The notes: generated by a model from the sequence alone, not told the origin. 64,000 nucleotides of DNA from JAWXVD01 sp044425705 (GCA_044425705.1 JAWXVD010000004.1:1-64000), one strand, 5' to 3'; counted from the stretch's first letter, positions 36,813 to 45,574 are shown. Translations and numbers: made by a program.

Positions 36813-36831
36813 CCCATCAGGTCCACCGTAT
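36813..36831 (-). other. Recombination core, attR (inverted)
   Basis: This is the reverse complement of the 19-bp core at 32758-32776. Read on the minus strand it is P-core-B': element-side bases TTCTAACG, the core, then cotJC codons GAACTTAGTGCA. Confidence 0.85.
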
Positions 36832-36850
36832 CGTTAGAAGCTATATTTTT

Positions 36851-37720
36851 TTATCTCACATCACCAAAGAAAAACAATGCAACTGTACCTGGTCCTGAAT
36901 GTGCACCTATTGCTGGTCCTATATCATTCAAGATAAATTGATCAATAGCATATTTTTCTTTTACCAAATCTCTTACATATTCTGCATCTTCTAAAGCATC
37001 TGCATGACTAATAAAGACGATATCATTTTTCCCTTGATAGCTTCCTAAACGTTCTTCCATACCATCTACTAATGCTTTTAATGATTTTTTACGTCCTCTT
37101 ACTTTACCCACTGCAACCAAGGCGCCTTCAGGATTTACATGTAAAATTGGTTTCACATTAATCATCGTTCCCACAACAGCCGATGTTTTACTTACACGAC
37201 CACCTCTGAACAAATGAAACAAATCATCTACTGTAAAAATTTGTACTGCATTTCCTTTATAAGTTTCTAGCCATTCTGCTATTTCTTCTATAGTTTTTCC
37301 AGCATTTCTCATTTCTACAGCTTTATGTATCAAAAGTCCTTGTCCCATAGATGCCGCCAAAGTATCTACTACAATGATATTAATGTCATCTCTTTCTTCC
37401 ATCAATTCCACTGCTGCCATACGACAACTATTATATGTTCCACTTAACGCTGAAGAAAAAGAAATACAGAGAATATCTTTACTATCTTCAAGTAAACTTT
37501 CCATTACTTCTCTTGCATCGGAAGGATTTACTTGAGAAGTAGTGGCCATAGAACCATTTCTCATACGTGTATAGAAATCTTTTGACTCTAATTGTTTGTC
37601 TTTTGAATAAGTTTCTCCATCTATCATATATGATAAATGCACCACCTCAACATCATTTTCTTTTAAATATGTAAGTGGCATATCTGAGTTTGAATCTGTC
37701 ATAATCTTAAAATTGCACAT
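36851..37720 (-). CDS. DegV family fatty-acid-binding protein
   Basis: The 289-aa cytoplasmic protein has the DegV/FakB features: IMTDSNSDMPLTYLKEN at the N-terminus, the TSQVNPSD motif near residue 75, SFSSALSGTYNSC, and the C-terminal HSGPGTVALFFFG. FakB-type proteins present fatty acids to the FakA kinase for phospholipid synthesis. No fakA gene is nearby. Its stop codon lies about 20 bases from the attR core, so inversion changes what lies downstream of it. A hairpin/GAGAGAAAG leader module precedes it. Confidence 0.9.
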   Translation of the reverse strand: MCNFKIMTDSNSDMPLTYLKENDVEVVHLSYMIDGETYSKDKQLESKDFYTRMRNGSMATTSQVNPSDAREVMESLLEDSKDILCISFSSALSGTYNSCRMAAVELMEERDDINIIVVDTLAASMGQGLLIHKAVEMRNAGKTIEEIAEWLETYKGNAVQIFTVDDLFHLFRGGRVSKTSAVVGTMINVKPILHVNPEGALVAVGKVRGRKKSLKALVDGMEERLGSYQGKNDIVFISHADALEDAEYVRDLVKEKYAIDQFILNDIGPAIGAHSGPGTVALFFFGDVR

Positions 37721-37739
37721 CTTTTTTCACTCCTCTTTT

Positions 37740-37815
37740 CATAACTATATTAATACCTATCTCTTTCTCTCAGTCTAGCAACTTTGGCTCGTTAAGAAAC
37801 AAATTAACGGTTGCT
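37740..37815. repeat. Hairpin plus GAGAGAAAG leader module
   Basis: On the minus strand an inverted repeat around CTAGCAAC/GTTGCTAG, which takes in the last codons of the dUTPase gene, leads into ACTGAGAGAAAGAGAT and AGGTATTAATA before degV. It is related to the modules at 48410, 49528 and 55066. Confidence 0.5.
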
Positions 37816-38319
37816 AGTACTACCAAAACCACCATTACGGCAATCTTCTACCTCATCATCTAACGTAATTCCATATTCCTCAAAAATCCCTTGGGCAAAT
37901 CCGTCTCCCGTTTTTAATGAAACAACTTTTCCTTCATTAGAATCATTTGTAATTTTGATGAAAATGTGTCCTTCATTATCTGAATGAAAGTAGTCACTAT
38001 CTATAATACCTACTGTGTTATTTAATTGCAAGCGAAATTTAAATCCTAAACCACTTCTCGGAAAAATTTTCAACACCCAGTTGTCTTCCATCCACACGCG
38101 AATCCCTGTTGGAATCTTAATCGTTTTCCCTGGTTCTAAGTTAAATCCAAAAGGTGTTTTTACATCATAACCTGCACTGCCTTTTGTTGCTCTTACTGGC
38201 AAAGTAATGTTTTCATACATATCAATGATATCTTGTTCACTAAATTGCGGAAAATCATCACCCATTCCCTGTTTGAATTGTTCCAAACTTACTTTATGAA
38301 ACTGTCCTATTCTTTTCAT
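37804..38319 (-). CDS. dut: dUTP diphosphatase
   Basis: The 171-aa trimeric-type dUTPase hydrolyses dUTP to dUMP. Motifs are KGSAGYDVKTPF (motif 1), FPRSGLGFKF (2), NTVGIIDSDYF (3), GDGFAQGIF (4) and the C-terminal RNGGFGST (5). The start MKRIGQFHKVS is preferred because it matches family members; GGGGAG lies close upstream. The open frame extends 34 codons to touch nrdG, with no homology in the extra part. It follows nrdD-nrdG, linking it to deoxynucleotide supply. Confidence 0.88.
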   Translation of the reverse strand: MKRIGQFHKVSLEQFKQGMGDDFPQFSEQDIIDMYENITLPVRATKGSAGYDVKTPFGFNLEPGKTIKIPTGIRVWMEDNWVLKIFPRSGLGFKFRLQLNNTVGIIDSDYFHSDNEGHIFIKITNDSNEGKVVSLKTGDGFAQGIFEEYGITLDDEVEDCRNGGFGSTSNR

Positions 38320-38421
38320 TTCTCCCCTATTCTGAAAGTTCATTGAATGAAGAACCCCACCACTGGAGTTCTTCTCATTTCTTTCACTATAATCAAATTT
38401 TCTTGTTTCATAACAATTCAT

Positions 38422-38931
38422 TTATTTATAATTGCCACAAAACAGTGTTGGAACCAACTTATCTGTTTGCTTTAACGTAGCTTGTACATCGATGACTCTT
38501 TGATTTTTGCTACCTTTCCACAATAATTTTGCATCTTTCGTAGCCACCTCGAATTCACCATCTACTAATACATCCAAAAATTGCATCACTGGATAATACC
38601 AAATACCTTCCCACTTTGCACCTGTATATAGCCAAATTGTTTTATTTGGATATTTTTCCTTAATTTCTTCTGCTAACGCTCTAATATCTAATCTATTTGC
38701 TGCATGAAGAGGGTCACCTCCTGATAACGTAATCCCTGAAATATATGGTTTTTCTAATTGTTCAAAAATTTCTTCTTTTGCAGCTTGGTCAAATGCCACA
38801 CCACCATTAGGATCCCATGTAATCGGATTGTGACATTCTTTACAACAATGGCTACAGCCTGCTACCCATAAAACAACTCGCAAACCATCTCCATTTAACA
38901 TATCATCCTTTGTTATATTATGATATCTCAT
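38422..38931 (-). CDS. nrdG: Anaerobic ribonucleotide reductase activating enzyme
   Basis: The 169-aa radical-SAM protein installs the glycyl radical on NrdD. The cluster motif is GCSHCCKECHNP (CxxxCxxC, residues 25-36), followed by LSGGDPLH. The length is normal. It starts 2 bases after nrdD ends. Confidence 0.95.
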   Translation of the reverse strand: MRYHNITKDDMLNGDGLRVVLWVAGCSHCCKECHNPITWDPNGGVAFDQAAKEEIFEQLEKPYISGITLSGGDPLHAANRLDIRALAEEIKEKYPNKTIWLYTGAKWEGIWYYPVMQFLDVLVDGEFEVATKDAKLLWKGSKNQRVIDVQATLKQTDKLVPTLFCGNYK

Positions 38932-38933
38932 TC

Positions 38934-41123
38934 CTACATAGACTTCCTTTCTGCAATTTCTGCCATTTTCGCATCATTCAACCTTGTATCTCCATGTACT
39001 CTAGAATAAGACAGATATCCATTCATACGATCAATTTTAGTTAAATTTGTACTTCCACATTTTGGGCACACATCCATTTCTAATTCTTCATGTCCACAAT
39101 TATCACAGTACGCTAATGATAAATTCACGCCTTCATAAAGACCCATATCCATAGCTCTTCTTAATAGTGTTTTAATGGCTTCCATATTGTACGAAATTGG
39201 GTATTTTACATATTGAATCTTTCCACCATTAGATAACTCCCAGAAACGATATTCTAGGTTTTGTTTTTCAATTGGCGTAATATCTTCTGATACGTGACAG
39301 TGGAAGCTATTACTTACATAATCACGATCTGAAACACCTTCTATAATTCCATATTTCTTACGGAATTGCTGTACTTGCAATCCACAGAGATTTTCTGCTG
39401 GTGTTCCGTAAATTGCATATAATCTGCCATCTTCTTCTTTGAATTCATTCACTCTTTTATTAATAAATTCCAATACTTCAATGGCAAAATTACCATCTTC
39501 TACTAAAGATTTACCATTGTATAACATCTGTAATTCATTGAATGCTGTAATACCAAAGGAAGCTGTAGCTGGTTTTAAAAGCGGTTTGATTTTATCTGTT
39601 AATTTCAAGTTTCCACCTAAAAATCCACCTTCACAATAAGCTAAAGGATTAGTAGATGCGCGCATTTCTCCTAGATACGCATAAGTTCTCAAATGTAATC
39701 CACGAATCAATGTTAAATAATAATCTAATACTTCATAAAAATCTTTACTTTCATGGCGTGCCTTGGCAAGAATCATAGGCAAATGAAGGGAAACTGCACC
39801 TACATTAAATCTTCCCACAAAAATTGGCGAATCTTGATTATCTGCTGGATACATACCACCTCTTTCATACCAAGGTGAAAGGAAGGCACGACAACCCATT
39901 GGCGAAATAATCTTGCCATATTGTTTATACATACTTCCAACGTAACCTTTACCTGTTAAGCTAAGCCAATCTGGATACATTGTTTTAGCAGAACAACTAA
40001 CGCCTGCTTCAAAAACATCTTCTAATGGTTTTCCAGGGCCATGGAGGTTTTCATCATATAAAAATACAATTTTAGGGAATAATACTGGTTTTTTACAGCC
40101 TTTTTTTCCTTGTCCACGTTTTCTTACATTCAATAATGTAATCGTAGCTAATTTAGCAAAACGGTCTGTTCCTGTACCTGCCGTAACCGTGATAAACGGA
40201 TAATCTCCACGACTAGATGCCACTGTATTAAATTTATATTCCCATCCTTGGAATCCTTGCTCCATTTCTTTTACAACATCTGCGTACGCTTCTGCTTCTG
40301 CTGTTTCCTGATCAATACCAATTCTTAAATATTTTTCTACATCTCTAGTATATGATTTTAATGCATATGGTGCTAAAATATTGTCCACACTAGGTACTGT
40401 AAATCCACCATATTGCTGACTAGCTGCACTTAATACGATATCACCAATGACATCAAATGCTACATCTAGTGTTTTTGGTTCATTATACCAAATATTTCCC
40501 ATTTCAAAACCGCCAGCCAAAACGTTTTCTACATCAAATAAACAGCAGTTCATAGTATCACGTCTTGCAGACATGTCGTGAACATAGATGTATCCGTCTC
40601 GACATGCTTGAATCTCTTCCGTTGTCATAAAAAATTTCTGATAAAGTGATTTATTTAATTGATTGAAGATCAAACTTCTTTTTGTAGAAACTAAAGCCGA
40701 GTCAGTATTGGCATTTTCTTTATCACCAACATACATAATAGATTGACTTTTTTTGTAAACATCATCTAACATTCTAACAAAGTCTTGCTTATAATTTCTA
40801 TAGTCACGATAACTCTTTGCTACAATTGGTTTAATGTCTTCCAAAGCGCCTTCCACAATATTATGCATCACTGGAATTGGAATTTCTTCTGCCTCTAACT
40901 CATCCACCATTTTTACTACATATTCACAAATTCTTCTTTGCTCTTCTTCTGTAAATTTCGTCAATGCACGGTAGGCACTTTTTCCAACAGCATTGATAAC
41001 CTTCTGTACATCAAAACCTTCGGAACTACCATCTTTCTTAATCATACGTACAGTTCGTTTCGTATGATACAACTGACCATAATTTATGGTTTCCTCTACT
41101 GGTAAGTCATTTTTTTCATTCAT
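38934..41123 (-). CDS. nrdD: Anaerobic (class III) ribonucleotide reductase
   Basis: The 729-aa oxygen-sensitive reductase makes deoxynucleoside triphosphates. It has an N-terminal ATP-cone (residues 15-105), the barrel domain with the CCLFD stretch, the C-terminal zinc ribbon CDNCGHEE...CPKCGSTN and the glycyl radical loop RMNGYLSYSRV. GGGGG-rich ribosome site AAAAGGGGG precedes the ATG. It is followed by nrdG and dut. AT-rich upstream sequence contains ACAC-starting motifs that only weakly resemble NrdR boxes. Confidence 0.95.
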   Translation of the reverse strand: MNEKNDLPVEETINYGQLYHTKRTVRMIKKDGSSEGFDVQKVINAVGKSAYRALTKFTEEEQRRICEYVVKMVDELEAEEIPIPVMHNIVEGALEDIKPIVAKSYRDYRNYKQDFVRMLDDVYKKSQSIMYVGDKENANTDSALVSTKRSLIFNQLNKSLYQKFFMTTEEIQACRDGYIYVHDMSARRDTMNCCLFDVENVLAGGFEMGNIWYNEPKTLDVAFDVIGDIVLSAASQQYGGFTVPSVDNILAPYALKSYTRDVEKYLRIGIDQETAEAEAYADVVKEMEQGFQGWEYKFNTVASSRGDYPFITVTAGTGTDRFAKLATITLLNVRKRGQGKKGCKKPVLFPKIVFLYDENLHGPGKPLEDVFEAGVSCSAKTMYPDWLSLTGKGYVGSMYKQYGKIISPMGCRAFLSPWYERGGMYPADNQDSPIFVGRFNVGAVSLHLPMILAKARHESKDFYEVLDYYLTLIRGLHLRTYAYLGEMRASTNPLAYCEGGFLGGNLKLTDKIKPLLKPATASFGITAFNELQMLYNGKSLVEDGNFAIEVLEFINKRVNEFKEEDGRLYAIYGTPAENLCGLQVQQFRKKYGIIEGVSDRDYVSNSFHCHVSEDITPIEKQNLEYRFWELSNGGKIQYVKYPISYNMEAIKTLLRRAMDMGLYEGVNLSLAYCDNCGHEELEMDVCPKCGSTNLTKIDRMNGYLSYSRVHGDTRLNDAKMAEIAERKSM

Positions 41124-41638
41124 TGTAAAACCCCCTTTTTTGTTTCATATCAATAATTGATATATACTTTATCTTGTTATTACCATCTATATAAACATCT
41201 ACATGTTGTGTTTGAATTATAGTATATTCCAATATATTGATTGTGTCAATTACTGTTTCTCTTTTTTTGATTAAATTATGAGTTTTAGTTACTTTTCACG
41301 GCTACACCGTAAAAAGTAACGAACGCATGCCCATTTGAATTCGCCTAGGTTGAGGGGCATGCTAATTGGCTCTCGTAATCGTTCTCTCCACACAAATCAG
41401 CGGAGTGATTTGTGTGGACGTGAAATGTAACGAGTTTTATTTCTATCATTATCCCTCAATAGATATTATGTGAACATCTTGACCCTCTAGCACTATGGCA
41501 GAAAAAAGATGTCCATTTTCATGAACACCTTTTTAGCCTTATATTTATTTATACTTTAACTTTCCATTTTTAAGCTCAATAATTTTTCACTTGTTAGTTA
41601 ATGAAATCACAGTTGGTAAAAGTTACAATTTATTTTCA
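41124..41638. other. 515-base non-coding spacer upstream of nrdD
   Basis: No gene is supported. It holds the nrdD promoter region (41140-41250, very AT-rich), the 144-bp palindromic element at 41288-41431, and an unremarkable stretch to 41638. Confidence 0.5.
41288..41431. mobile_element. MITE-like element with GTTAC ends
   Basis: GTTACTTTTCACG (41288-41300) and CGTGAAATGTAAC (41419-41431) are 13-bp inverted ends with one mismatch. Inside are three hairpins: GTTACTTTTCACGG/CCGTAAAAAGTAAC, GCATGCCC/GGGCATGC and CCACACAAATCA/TGATTTGTGTGG. It has no coding capacity. The first hairpin recurs at 44121-44153. Confidence 0.6.
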
Positions 41639-41800
41639 CTATTCTTCTACTTTAGTAGCTTCTAATGCAGCCGCCTTAGTATCTTGCTTCTTTCTTGTGA
41701 TAATCCCTATTTTCACCGCTATTACAATCAGTGAAACCACCACTACAAATACAAGTAAGTATGATAAAAAACTATTGATAAATAATATTAAATTATCCAT
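41639..41800 (-). CDS. Small single-pass membrane protein
   Basis: The 53-codon frame reads MDNLILFINSFLSYLLVFVVVVSL..., then IAVKIGIITRKKQDTKAAALEATKVEE. One strong membrane helix (residues 4-30) precedes a basic RKK and a short soluble tail, the positive-inside pattern. A GAAAGGGG lies upstream but at long spacing (about 15 bases). Similar tiny membrane proteins occur widely in Lachnospiraceae without known function. It precedes rnhA on the minus strand's downstream side as a separate unit. Confidence 0.5.
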   Translation of the reverse strand: MDNLILFINSFLSYLLVFVVVVSLIVIAVKIGIITRKKQDTKAAALEATKVEE

Positions 41801-41836
41801 ATTTATATATTAGCCCCTTTCTTTCAAAAAACCCCT

Positions 41837-41862
41837 GTTACAAGTTATATATAAACTGTAAC
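41837..41862. repeat. GTTAC-type palindromic repeat
   Basis: GTTACAAGTTATATATAAAC followed by TGTAAC: the conserved ends are kept and the centre is changed to TATATA. Confidence 0.65.
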
Positions 41863-41898
41863 AACTCTTCTTTCATTTCAAAATAACTTCTGCTACCA

Positions 41899-42381
41899 TC
41901 ATACCATTTCAACTCCTGCATCGTCAAGTAAATCTATGCCATCAGCAGCAGTTGTAGCAAGTTCATCACATCGTTCATTTTCTGTATGCCCCGCATGTCC
42001 TTTAATCCACTGAAAAGTAACATGATGTTTTTCTTTTGCCAGTAAAAGACGTTTCCATAAATCAATATTTTTGACTGGTTTATTAGCACTATTTTTCCAA
42101 TTTCTTTTTAGCCATCCTTCAATCCAATGTTGATTAAATGCATCTGTAACATATTTAGAATCGGATATTACTGTTACCTGGCATGGTTTTGTCAGTGCTT
42201 CTAATCCCACAATAACACCCATTAACTCCATTCTATTATTAGTTGTTTTTTTATAACCCGCCGCATATTCTCGTTGATGGAGAATCCCTTTTCCATCTCT
42301 ATAATGTAACACACAACCATATCCACCTGGTCCATTAGGATTCCCTCTTGCAGCACCATCTGAATATATTATCACTTCCAT
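41899..42381 (-). CDS. rnhA: Ribonuclease HI
   Basis: The 160-aa enzyme cleaves RNA in RNA-DNA hybrids. The four acidic residues are in IIYSDGAARGNP, NNRMELMG, VISDSKYV and ENERCDELA, with the accessory His loop GHAGHTE. The start MEVIIYSD is chosen because GGAGG lies 5 bases upstream; a TTG four codons earlier overlaps this site. It begins 2 bases from the end of the MutS-like gene and is probably co-translated. Confidence 0.95.
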   Translation of the reverse strand: MEVIIYSDGAARGNPNGPGGYGCVLHYRDGKGILHQREYAAGYKKTTNNRMELMGVIVGLEALTKPCQVTVISDSKYVTDAFNQHWIEGWLKRNWKNSANKPVKNIDLWKRLLLAKEKHHVTFQWIKGHAGHTENERCDELATTAADGIDLLDDAGVEMV

Positions 42382-42383
42382 AA

Positions 42384-44057
42384 TTACCTCCAATCAGTTT
42401 GCCAAGCACCTGTTTTGACAAACTCGCTTGCCATAGCATTGGCATTATTTATAATCTGTTCCTCGTATCCCATAATTTTTAACAATCCAATTGCATTTCT
42501 TGTGGTAGCACATCCTTCTAATAATTGATAATGGAACACAATATCATTGTCTATCATTTCCTCTTCAAAATGATAATTCTCGTATCTATCTTCTAGTAAA
42601 TATGTTAATTCTATATCATGTGTAGCTGCAAAACAAACCACCTTATGATGAGATAAACTTTCCAAAATCTGTGTAGAAGCAGCAATCCTTTCTACTGTAT
42701 TGGTGCCCCTTAACACTTCATCCACAAAACAAAGTACTGGATTACTATCATCTGTAATAGTATCTAATATACGCTTCAATGCACGAATTTCTACTATATA
42801 ATAACTTTCTCCACTAAAAATATCATCCCTCAAAGCCATAGAAGTAAATAAACGATACAAATCGCCTTGATATGATTTAGCTGCACAAGTATGAATACTT
42901 TGGGCTAACAACGAATTGATTGCTACCATTTTTAAAAAAGTGGATTTTCCAGAAGCATTAGATCCTGTAAGGAGTATATTCTTATTTGCATGAATAGAAT
43001 TTTTTACTGGATTTCTCAGTAAAGGATGTACACCATCTTCTAAAGAAAAAGACATTCCAAATTCTGGAATACAATATTCGCCTAAATGCGTTCTATACTC
43101 TCCAATCGCAAGATAGGCGTCTAACTCTCCAAGAATCTGTAACATTTGATATATATCATCAATATGATTTCTTACATCCTGTAACATAGAATTGAATTTT
43201 ATAATATCTACATGGAAGCACATCCTAAAATAGTCGTTTATGCTCTCAAATGGATTGCCACTCCCCCCCTGTACTGACATAACAAAAAAAGAAAACCTAC
43301 CGAATTTTTTAAATTTTTTTCTTTTTTCTCCTAAAATTCTCTGTTCTCTTTCAATAGCTGAAATCTTTTGTTTTTCTATTTTAGACACACCGTCCAACAT
43401 TTTAAAAATATATGCAAAACTAGTAATATAAGGATTGATTACTTCTTTATACTTAAAATACGAAACAATATTATGAATTAACACTGCTAATAGCGCCAAT
43501 ACACCATATGCTATATTTACATATAAAAGCAAGCAAGCAGGTATATACATACAATTCCATAAAATATGAGTTTTATTACTAGGTTCTCCCAAATCTTCTA
43601 AATAATCCAAATAATCACAAATGGAAAATTTTCCAGTGCGTCCAATATCATGGAATACTTCTTGTAACTTTATTCTATCATTTTCTTCTTCCAAAAAATA
43701 TGATATTAATTCTTCCATTCTATCGAAATCATCTGTTAATTTAGGATTTCTTAACATACTGTATAAACACTCTTCCCCTGCTGAAGAATGGGTATAGTTC
43801 ATCTGCATAAAAACAGCATCCATATTCAAATCATTCCATGTAATGTCATCTATATAAAAATTCTTTTTATATTTTAGAGAATAATGAGAGATATGCTCAT
43901 ATTCACCTTCTTTATAAATACGCTCATTCTCTTTGCCGTAATTTGTTTTTAAATTTTTAACAAATTTTTTCTTCTTTGTTTTTTCACCATAGATTCCCTT
44001 TATGAAAAATATGATGACTCCGACTACAATACATAGAAAAAATAAAAAATACTCCAT
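42384..44057 (-). CDS. Membrane-anchored MutS-like ATPase
   Basis: The 557-aa protein has an N-terminal membrane helix (residues 2-20), two more near 165-205, and a C-terminal MutS ATPase domain. Motifs are Walker A LTGSNASGKSTFLK, LVDE-type Walker B CFVDEVLRGTNTVER and switch His ATHDIELT. The mismatch-recognition domains I-III of MutS and the Smr domain of MutS2 are absent. Such short MutS homologues are frequent in Clostridia and have no proven function; membrane anchoring makes classical mismatch repair unlikely. It is followed immediately by rnhA. Confidence 0.85.
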   Translation of the reverse strand: MEYFLFFLCIVVGVIIFFIKGIYGEKTKKKKFVKNLKTNYGKENERIYKEGEYEHISHYSLKYKKNFYIDDITWNDLNMDAVFMQMNYTHSSAGEECLYSMLRNPKLTDDFDRMEELISYFLEEENDRIKLQEVFHDIGRTGKFSICDYLDYLEDLGEPSNKTHILWNCMYIPACLLLYVNIAYGVLALLAVLIHNIVSYFKYKEVINPYITSFAYIFKMLDGVSKIEKQKISAIEREQRILGEKRKKFKKFGRFSFFVMSVQGGSGNPFESINDYFRMCFHVDIIKFNSMLQDVRNHIDDIYQMLQILGELDAYLAIGEYRTHLGEYCIPEFGMSFSLEDGVHPLLRNPVKNSIHANKNILLTGSNASGKSTFLKMVAINSLLAQSIHTCAAKSYQGDLYRLFTSMALRDDIFSGESYYIVEIRALKRILDTITDDSNPVLCFVDEVLRGTNTVERIAASTQILESLSHHKVVCFAATHDIELTYLLEDRYENYHFEEEMIDNDIVFHYQLLEGCATTRNAIGLLKIMGYEEQIINNANAMASEFVKTGAWQTDWR

Positions 44058-44099
44058 ATGAACACCTACCTCTTTATGTCAATCATGCATAAGTCATAA

Positions 44100-44175
44100 A
44101 ATGGCGGAATATCACCATTCGTTATTTTTCACGATTACACCGTAAAAAGTAACTGAGTAGGCTTATTCCGCCATT
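44100..44175. repeat. Nested hairpin element, GTTAC type
   Basis: Outer arms AATGGCGGAATA (44100-44111) and TATTCCGCCATT (44164-44175) pair perfectly. Inside, GTTATTTTTCACGATTACAC then CGTAAAAAGTAAC (44121-44153) is the same hairpin as at 41288. It lies downstream of the purine permease and could end its transcript. Confidence 0.65.
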
Positions 44176-44209
44176 CGTCATCTGTATCTTATATTAAATT
44201 TTGTCCATT

Positions 44210-45574
44210 TTATAAGAAAATATATTTTCCGATGAACAAAATTGTTAATACATACATTAACCAACTGATTTTTTTCGCTTTTCCTGTAGCAGCTGTAATA
44301 ATTGTCCATGAGATAACACCGATTGCAATACCTTCTGAAATACTATAAGCAAGAGGCATAGCAATAATTGTCAAGAATGCTGGAACTGCTTCTCTCATAT
44401 CCTCAAAATCAATTTTAGTTACCGCACCCATCATATAGACACCAACGATTACAAGTGCTGGTGCAATTGCAAAAGAAGGGATTGTTAAGAACAATGGGGC
44501 AAAAATTACTGCCAATAAGAATAATAAACCTGTTACTACTGCTGTTAAACCAGTTCTACCACCTGCTGTAACACCAGAAGCGCTTTCTACATATGTAGTA
44601 GTTGTAGAAGTACCGAAAATAGCACCTACGCTAGTAGCAATTGAATCAGCCATTAAGGCACCTTTAATTTTAGGTAATTTTCCATTTTCATCAAGCATGT
44701 CAGCTTTTGAAGCCACACCGATCAATGTTCCTAATGTATCAAATAAATCTACAAAAAGGAAAGCAAAGATAATCACAATAAAATCACCAATGTTTACAGT
44801 AGAAAAATCTGCTTTAAATACTTGTCCAAAGGTATTTCCAAAAGAACTAAAGTCAAAACTTACTAATGCTGTAGGAATTGTTGAATACATAGCAGCGTCG
44901 ACATCAGGAACATAAATACCACAAATTTCTGCTATAATACCTAAAATCCAAGTACCTAAAATACCAAATAAAATACCACCTTTTACATTTTTAACTAAAA
45001 GGATTCCTGTAATCACAATACCAATTAAAGCAAGAATTGCACCAACACCGACAGAACTAAAGGTATCTCCCTTAAATGTTTGGTAAGAAATAATAGTTGC
45101 ACTATTCGCAACTACTAATTTTGCATCTTGTAAACCGATAAATGCGATAAATAAACCGATACCAACACTTACTGCTGATTTTAATGTAAGGGGAATGGCA
45201 TTAAAGATTGCTTCACGTACATTTGTTAAAGATAATACAATAAAGATTAATCCTTCAACAAATACTGCTAACAATGCAATTTGCCATGAATATCCCATAC
45301 CAATTACGACTGTATAAGCAAAGTAAGCATTCAATCCCATACCTGGTGCTAATGCAAATGGATAGTTTGCAAGAAGTGCCATTAATATAGTTCCTACAAA
45401 TGATGCAAGTGCTGTAGCAATTAATACTGCTTGTGCGTCCATTCCTGTAGCAGAAAGGATACTTGGGTTAACAGCTAAAATATAAGCCATCGTCATAAAT
45501 GTTGTAAAACCAGCTAATACTTCTGTTTTTACAGTTGTTTTGTTTTCCTTTAATTTGAAAAACTGTTCTAACAT
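44210..45574 (-). CDS. NCS2-family purine permease (AzgA/PbuG-like)
   Basis: The 454-aa membrane protein has about 12-14 helices. The start FFKLKENKTTVKTEVLAGFTTFMTMAYILAVNP, the ALAPGMGLNAYFAYTVV motif and the TTYVESASGVTAGGRTGLTAV motif define the AzgA-like hypoxanthine/guanine/adenine transporters. GGAGG precedes the ATG. The upstream 120 bases were checked for a purine riboswitch and lack its conserved elements. The neighbouring amidohydrolase of nucleoside metabolism fits a purine salvage context. Confidence 0.92.
   Translation of the reverse strand: MLEQFFKLKENKTTVKTEVLAGFTTFMTMAYILAVNPSILSATGMDAQAVLIATALASFVGTILMALLANYPFALAPGMGLNAYFAYTVVIGMGYSWQIALLAVFVEGLIFIVLSLTNVREAIFNAIPLTLKSAVSVGIGLFIAFIGLQDAKLVVANSATIISYQTFKGDTFSSVGVGAILALIGIVITGILLVKNVKGGILFGILGTWILGIIAEICGIYVPDVDAAMYSTIPTALVSFDFSSFGNTFGQVFKADFSTVNIGDFIVIIFAFLFVDLFDTLGTLIGVASKADMLDENGKLPKIKGALMADSIATSVGAIFGTSTTTTYVESASGVTAGGRTGLTAVVTGLLFLLAVIFAPLFLTIPSFAIAPALVIVGVYMMGAVTKIDFEDMREAVPAFLTIIAMPLAYSISEGIAIGVISWTIITAATGKAKKISWLMYVLTILFIGKYIFL

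Larger units (their letters stand above)
32758..36831. mobile_element. Invertible serine-recombinase element splitting cotJC
   Basis: Inverted 19-bp cores bound a 4,036-bp segment. It holds, left to right, a nuclease-like gene and an ATPase gene (minus strand), two small ORFs (minus), a large serine recombinase (plus) and the 3' part of cotJC (minus). Because the two junctions are inverted, recombination between them flips the segment rather than removing it. Flipping rebuilds an intact attB inside a complete cotJC and an attP (arms TTCTAA and TTAGAA, 30 bases apart) next to degV. The present state is therefore attL/attR, the product of integrase-type attB x attP recombination. A mixed-orientation assembly cannot be excluded from one sequence. 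Confidence 0.85.

Noticed and set aside
32758..36831. Ordinary insertion of a mobile element into cotJC flanked by direct repeats
   Set aside because: The 19-bp cores are inverted and the 3' part of cotJC is on the minus strand inside the right core. Simple integration would leave both halves on the same strand with direct cores.
41155..41240. NrdR boxes upstream of nrdD
   Set aside because: ACACAACATGTAGATG and ACACAATCAATATATTG only partly match the consensus and are 35 bases apart, out of the usual phase.
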